From assembly GCA_013362835.1 (NCBI GenBank), contig JABFVJ010000081.1, positions 1 through 9,113 of the forward strand: a DNA stretch of 9,113 nt. The letters are read 5' to 3'. A program made the position numbers and the translations under genes. Shown piece by piece: positions 6,575-9,113 of this stretch (position 1 is the first letter of the stretch; every line of letters begins with the position of its first letter). Origin of the DNA: Nonomuraea sp. Lineage in GTDB: Bacteria > Actinomycetota > Actinomycetes > Streptosporangiales > Streptosporangiaceae. The notes under the pieces are model-generated. The model saw only the letters and a list, made by a program, of their open reading frames with translations, did not search any database and was not told the DNA's origin.

Positions 6575-6595
6575 CTCGACAATGGTTGTGTCGAG
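6575..6595. promoter_or_regulatory. Inverted repeat overlapping the glycosidase ribosome binding site
   Basis: CTCGACA (6575-6581) and TGTCGAG (6589-6595) are perfect 7-bp arms around 7 nt. On the glycosidase (minus) mRNA the second arm shares three bases with the Shine-Dalgarno GAGAGG (6577-6572). The repeat could be an operator in the divergent control region, or a leader hairpin that limits ribosome access. The sequence alone does not decide between these. Confidence 0.5.
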
Positions 6596-6610
6596 GGCGA
6601 CGATGACAGA

Positions 6611-6638
6611 AAATTACCTTCAGATCAACAACTGTGAA
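6611..6638 (-). promoter_or_regulatory. Candidate promoter of the GHL10 glycosidase gene
   Basis: On the minus strand TTCACA (6638-6633, five of six matches to TTGACA) and TAATTT (6616-6611, fits TAnnnT) are separated by 16 nt. Transcription would start near 6604, giving a leader of about 42 nt that contains the 6575-6595 repeat. For the opposite gene nagZ, only a weak TTGTGT (6586-6591)/GAAAAT (6609-6614) pair with a 17-nt spacer is visible. Confidence 0.42.
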
Positions 6639-6640
6639 GG
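6617..6640. promoter_or_regulatory. Inverted repeat over the glycosidase promoter and nagZ ribosome binding site
   Basis: CCTTCA (6617-6622) and TGAAGG (6635-6640) are perfect 6-bp arms around 12 nt. The repeat covers the predicted -35 and spacer of the minus-strand promoter. Its right arm forms most of the nagZ Shine-Dalgarno GAAGGA. A dimeric regulator bound here could block both divergent genes. The adjacent RpiR/MurR-type protein is the obvious candidate, by inference. Confidence 0.42.
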
Positions 6641-6650
6641 AAAATGCCGC

Positions 6651-8081
6651 ATGAGCGCAGAGCTGGTCCGACTTGCGATGACGGTGCTCCAGCCGGGGTT
6701 CGAAGGGACGTCGGCTCCCGACTGGCTGCGCCGGGCGCTCGGCGAGGGCCTCGGCGGCGTCGTCCTGTTCGCCCGCAACACCATCGGCGAGCAGCTCGTA
6801 CGTTCGGTGCGCGCCGAGAACCCCGGCGCGGTCGTCGCGATCGACGAGGAGGGCGGCGCGGTCACCCGGCTCGAAGTGCTCGCGGGCAGTTCGTTCCCCG
6901 GCAACCGGGCGCTGGGCGTGGCCGACGACGTCGAGCTCACCGAACGGGTCGGCCGCCAGATCGGCCGCATGCTCGGCGAGCTGGACATCTCACTCAACTA
7001 CGCGCCTTCCGCCGACGTGAACGCGAACCCGGAGAACCCGGTCATCGGCGTGCGCTCGTTCGGGCCCGATCCCGAGCTGGTCGCCCGGCACACCGTCGCG
7101 TACGTGGCCGGGGTTCAGGGCGCCGGCGTGGCGGCCTGCGCCAAGCACTTCCCCGGCCACGGGGACACGGTCACCGACTCCCACCTGGCGCTGCCCACCG
7201 TGCACGCCTCGCGGGCGGTGCTCGACGAGCGCGACCTGCCGCCGTTCCGGGCCGCGATCGCGAACGGGGTGCGCTCGATCATGTCCGGCCACCTGCTCGT
7301 GCCCGCGCTGGATCCGGCGATGCCGGCGACGCTCAGTGCCGCCGCCCTGACCGAACTCCTCAGGGGCGAGCTCGGCTTCGACGGGATGCTCGTCACCGAC
7401 GCGATCGAGATGAAGGCGGTGGCCGCCCTGTTCGGCCCCGGCGAGATCGCCGTGCGCGCGCTCGCCGCCGGGGCCGACGCCATCTGCGTGGGCGTGACCG
7501 ACGAGGGCGGCCTGCGCGAGCTGCGTGACGCGATCGTCGCCGCGGTGCGCTCGGGCGTACTGAAGGAGGAGCGCCTGGCGGAGGCGGCCGGGCGGGTGCG
7601 CGCGCTGTCCGCCTGGTACGCCGGGCGGACCGCGCTGCGTGAGAAGGCCCGCGCCGACGTCGACGAGGGCGTCGGCCTGGAGGCCGCGCGGGCCGCGCTG
7701 ACCACGACGGGGACGGCGACGCTCGACCGCGGTCCGCTGGTCGTCGAGGTCAACACCCGCCTCAACCAGGCGGTCGATCCCGCCACGCCGTCCGGCATCG
7801 CGGCGGCGCTCACCGCGCGGCTGCCGAACACGGCCAGGGTGCGGCTCGACCGCGACGGCGAGCCGCCCGCCTTCGACGACCGTCCCGTGGTGCTCGTGGT
7901 GCACGACGCGGCGCGGCACCCGTGGGTGCGCGAGGCGGTCGCCCGGACCCTCGCGGTACGGCCCGACGCCATCGTGGTCGACACCGGCATCAGCGACGGG
8001 CCCGTCGGGGCCACGCACGTCGCCACCCACGGCATCTCCCGCGTCTCGGCACAGGCGGCCGCCGAATGGCTGACCCGTTGA
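6651..8081 (+). CDS. nagZ: Beta-N-acetylglucosaminidase, GH3 NagZ-type
   Basis: The enzyme removes non-reducing GlcNAc from muropeptide or GlcNAc-(anhydro)MurNAc fragments in wall recycling. The 476-residue product has a GH3 barrel (about 5-325). KHFPGHGDTVTDSHLALP (165-182) carries the substrate-binding K165-H166 and the NagZ-specific Asp176-His178 acid/base dyad, which separates NagZ from other GH3 glucosidases. D250 in GMLVTDAIEMKAV is the nucleophile. Residues about 355-476 form an extra alpha/beta domain (PVVLVVHDA, DAIVVDTG), as in the two-domain Gram-positive NagZ enzymes. No signal peptide is present, so a cytoplasmic location is likely. The frame is open upstream, but ATG 6651 is chosen because GAAGGA lies 9 nt before it and the family's N-terminus aligns there. 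It is divergent from the exported glycosidase and overlaps the RpiR regulator by 16 bp, which implies one operon. Confidence 0.94.
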   Translation: MSAELVRLAMTVLQPGFEGTSAPDWLRRALGEGLGGVVLFARNTIGEQLVRSVRAENPGAVVAIDEEGGAVTRLEVLAGSSFPGNRALGVADDVELTERVGRQIGRMLGELDISLNYAPSADVNANPENPVIGVRSFGPDPELVARHTVAYVAGVQGAGVAACAKHFPGHGDTVTDSHLALPTVHASRAVLDERDLPPFRAAIANGVRSIMSGHLLVPALDPAMPATLSAAALTELLRGELGFDGMLVTDAIEMKAVAALFGPGEIAVRALAAGADAICVGVTDEGGLRELRDAIVAAVRSGVLKEERLAEAAGRVRALSAWYAGRTALREKARADVDEGVGLEAARAALTTTGTATLDRGPLVVEVNTRLNQAVDPATPSGIAAALTARLPNTARVRLDRDGEPPAFDDRPVVLVVHDAARHPWVREAVARTLAVRPDAIVVDTGISDGPVGATHVATHGISRVSAQAAAEWLTR

Positions 8082-8938
8082 GCGCCGAGCCCGCGAACCC
8101 GGTCGCGGCGGTACGCGCCGTGCTGCCCTCGCTCACCCCGGCGGCGCAGGCCATCGCGCGCATCATCCTGGACGACCCCGGGCTGGTGGTACGGAGCACG
8201 ATCACCGAGTTCAGCGTGGTGTCGGGGACGAGCGAGGCCACGATCGTGCGTACCGCGCGGGCGCTCGGCTTCGCCGGGTACTCGCAGATGCGCTTCGCGC
8301 TGGCCGCCGCCGTGGCCAAGCAGCCCGAACGCCTGGTGCCCGGCGACCTGGCCCCCGACGACCCGCTCACCGACGTGATCGCGAAGGTGGCGCGGGCCGA
8401 GTCCGACGCGCTCGACGACACGGCGGCCCAGCTCGACCCCGACCAGCTCGGCGAGGTCGTCCAGGCCATCGCCGCGGCCCGGCGGGTGGACGTGTACGGC
8501 GTCGCGGCCTCCGGCCTGGTGGCCGCCGACATGTCGCAGAAGTTGCTGCGGATCGGGCTGTCCAGCCACCCGTTCAGCGACGCGCACCTGGCTCTGACCA
8601 GCGCGGCGCTGCTGCGCGACGGCGACGTGGCGGTGGCGATCAGCTGCACGGGAGAGACGCCCGACGTGCTGGTCCCGGCCCGTACGGCGGCCGAGGCGGG
8701 GGCGCTGATCGTGGCGATCACCAACAATCCGCGCTCGTCGCTGGCCGAGCTGGCCCAGCACACGCTGGTGTCGGCCGGCCGGGAGACCGCCTTCCGGCCC
8801 GGGGCCCTGGCCAGCAGGATCAGCCAGCTCCTGATCGTGGACTGCATCTTCGTCGGCCTCGCCCAGCGCACCTACGACCGGGCCGACGCGGCGATCAGGG
8901 CGACCCGCGAGGCGACCGACCGCTACCGCAACCGGTGA
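8066..8938 (+). CDS. RpiR/MurR-family transcriptional regulator (HTH-SIS)
   Basis: This 290-residue regulator has the classic two-domain layout. The N-terminal RpiR helix-turn-helix (about 12-85) contains LTPAAQAIARIILDDPG, TITEFSVVSGTSEATIVRTARALGFAGYSQMR. The SIS sugar-phosphate-binding domain (about 140-265) has VYGVAASGLVAADMSQKLLRIG, AISCTGETPD and IVAITNNPRSSLAELA. SIS regulators sense phosphosugars; MurR, next to wall-recycling genes, senses MurNAc-6-phosphate, and the nagZ linkage suggests a similar amino-sugar-phosphate ligand here. ATG 8066 overlaps nagZ by 16 bp. A TTG at 8078, forming TTGA with the nagZ stop, is an alternative that removes four residues. Neither has a clear Shine-Dalgarno, so translation is probably coupled to nagZ. 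It may autoregulate the divergent promoter at 6563-6650. No murQ etherase is inside the window. Confidence 0.94.
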   Translation: MADPLSAEPANPVAAVRAVLPSLTPAAQAIARIILDDPGLVVRSTITEFSVVSGTSEATIVRTARALGFAGYSQMRFALAAAVAKQPERLVPGDLAPDDPLTDVIAKVARAESDALDDTAAQLDPDQLGEVVQAIAAARRVDVYGVAASGLVAADMSQKLLRIGLSSHPFSDAHLALTSAALLRDGDVAVAISCTGETPDVLVPARTAAEAGALIVAITNNPRSSLAELAQHTLVSAGRETAFRPGALASRISQLLIVDCIFVGLAQRTYDRADAAIRATREATDRYRNR

Positions 8939-8941
8939 CCC

Positions 8942-9113
8942 TCACGACGAGGTCCGGGTGACGGAGAGCCGCGCGAGGTCGGCCTCGATGCGTGCCGCCG
9001 TGGCCAGCAGCGGCGGCAGCAGGTCGCGCCGCGCCCGCTGCGAGCTGGTACGGCCGGCATGCGTGGACACGTTCACCGCCGCGACCGTACGGCCCGAGCG
9101 GTCGCGTACGGGT
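8942..9113 (-). CDS. IclR-family transcriptional regulator, C-terminal fragment
   Basis: The open frame runs from the window edge to a TGA at 8944-8942 and gives 57 residues. It begins PVRDRSGRTVAAVNVSTHAGR and continues with DLLPPLLATAARIEADLARL. This is the ending of the IclR effector domain: the last strand pair, the STHAxRTS turn, and the final amphipathic helix. The pattern is closest to the PcaR/PobR type that controls aromatic (beta-ketoadipate) catabolism, but too little is present to fix the subfamily. It converges on the rpiR gene with only 3 bp between stop codons and no room for a terminator between them. Helix-turn-helix, start and targets lie outside the window. Confidence 0.85.
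   Translation of the reverse strand, partial: PVRDRSGRTVAAVNVSTHAGRTSSQRARRDLLPPLLATAARIEADLARLSVTRTSS

Noticed and set aside
5102..6637. 511-residue open frame antisense to the GHL10 gene.
   Set aside because: Shadow frame rich in Val, Gly, Arg and Leu, without recognisable motifs; the opposite strand encodes a clear enzyme with signal peptide.
8934..8962. GTGACCC/GGGTGAC as a shared terminator of rpiR and the IclR gene.
   Set aside because: The arms are nearer to mirror/direct similarity, with a central mismatch and a long loop; not convincing as a hairpin.

Overview
The window is about 9.1 kb of GC-rich chromosomal DNA with tightly packed genes, frequent GTG/TTG starts and GGAGG-type ribosome binding sites. 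This is the texture of an actinomycete. The icd gene encodes a homodimeric, eukaryotic-like NADP isocitrate dehydrogenase rather than the monomeric enzyme usual in Streptomyces. Together with the neighbouring DUF3017 gene this makes a Streptosporangiales-type organism (for example Nonomuraea or a relative) a reasonable guess; the genus is inference. No mobile element, CRISPR array, rRNA or tRNA is visible. The window cuts one gene at each end.

Left part (1-1210): the 3' end of a class A beta-lactamase-like serine hydrolase (+) converges on a LysR-family regulator (-). The two stop codons lie inside one perfect 16-bp palindrome.

TCA block (1211-4130): gltA (citrate synthase), a small three-helix DUF3017 membrane protein and icd run in that order on the minus strand. 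They end in a strong hairpin terminator just ahead of the lysR gene. The gltA leader carries a 13/16 match to the DasR operator (dre), next to a -10 candidate without a good -35. A 28-bp imperfect inverted repeat lies further upstream. Divergent from gltA is a gene for an FHA domain fused to a LuxR/GerE-like helix-turn-helix, a possible link between Ser/Thr kinase signalling and transcription.

Cell-wall block (5033-8938): a Tat-exported GHL10/DUF187 glycosidase (- strand, DigH/YddW-like) is divergent from nagZ (cytoplasmic GH3 beta-N-acetylglucosaminidase). nagZ overlaps an RpiR/MurR-type HTH-SIS phosphosugar regulator. The 88-bp divergent spacer holds two inverted repeats. One covers the predicted glycosidase promoter and reaches the nagZ ribosome binding site; the other overlaps the glycosidase ribosome binding site. 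The simplest reading is a peptidoglycan turnover and salvage locus: outside cleavage of glycan, inside release of GlcNAc, and local control by an amino-sugar-phosphate sensor. If the dre-like site is real, GlcNAc status would also feed into entry to the TCA cycle next door.

Right edge (8942-9113): the C-terminus of an IclR-family regulator (PcaR-like tail) on the minus strand, only 3 bp from the convergent rpiR stop. The longest gene-free stretch is 254 bp (4779-5032) and holds only hairpins.
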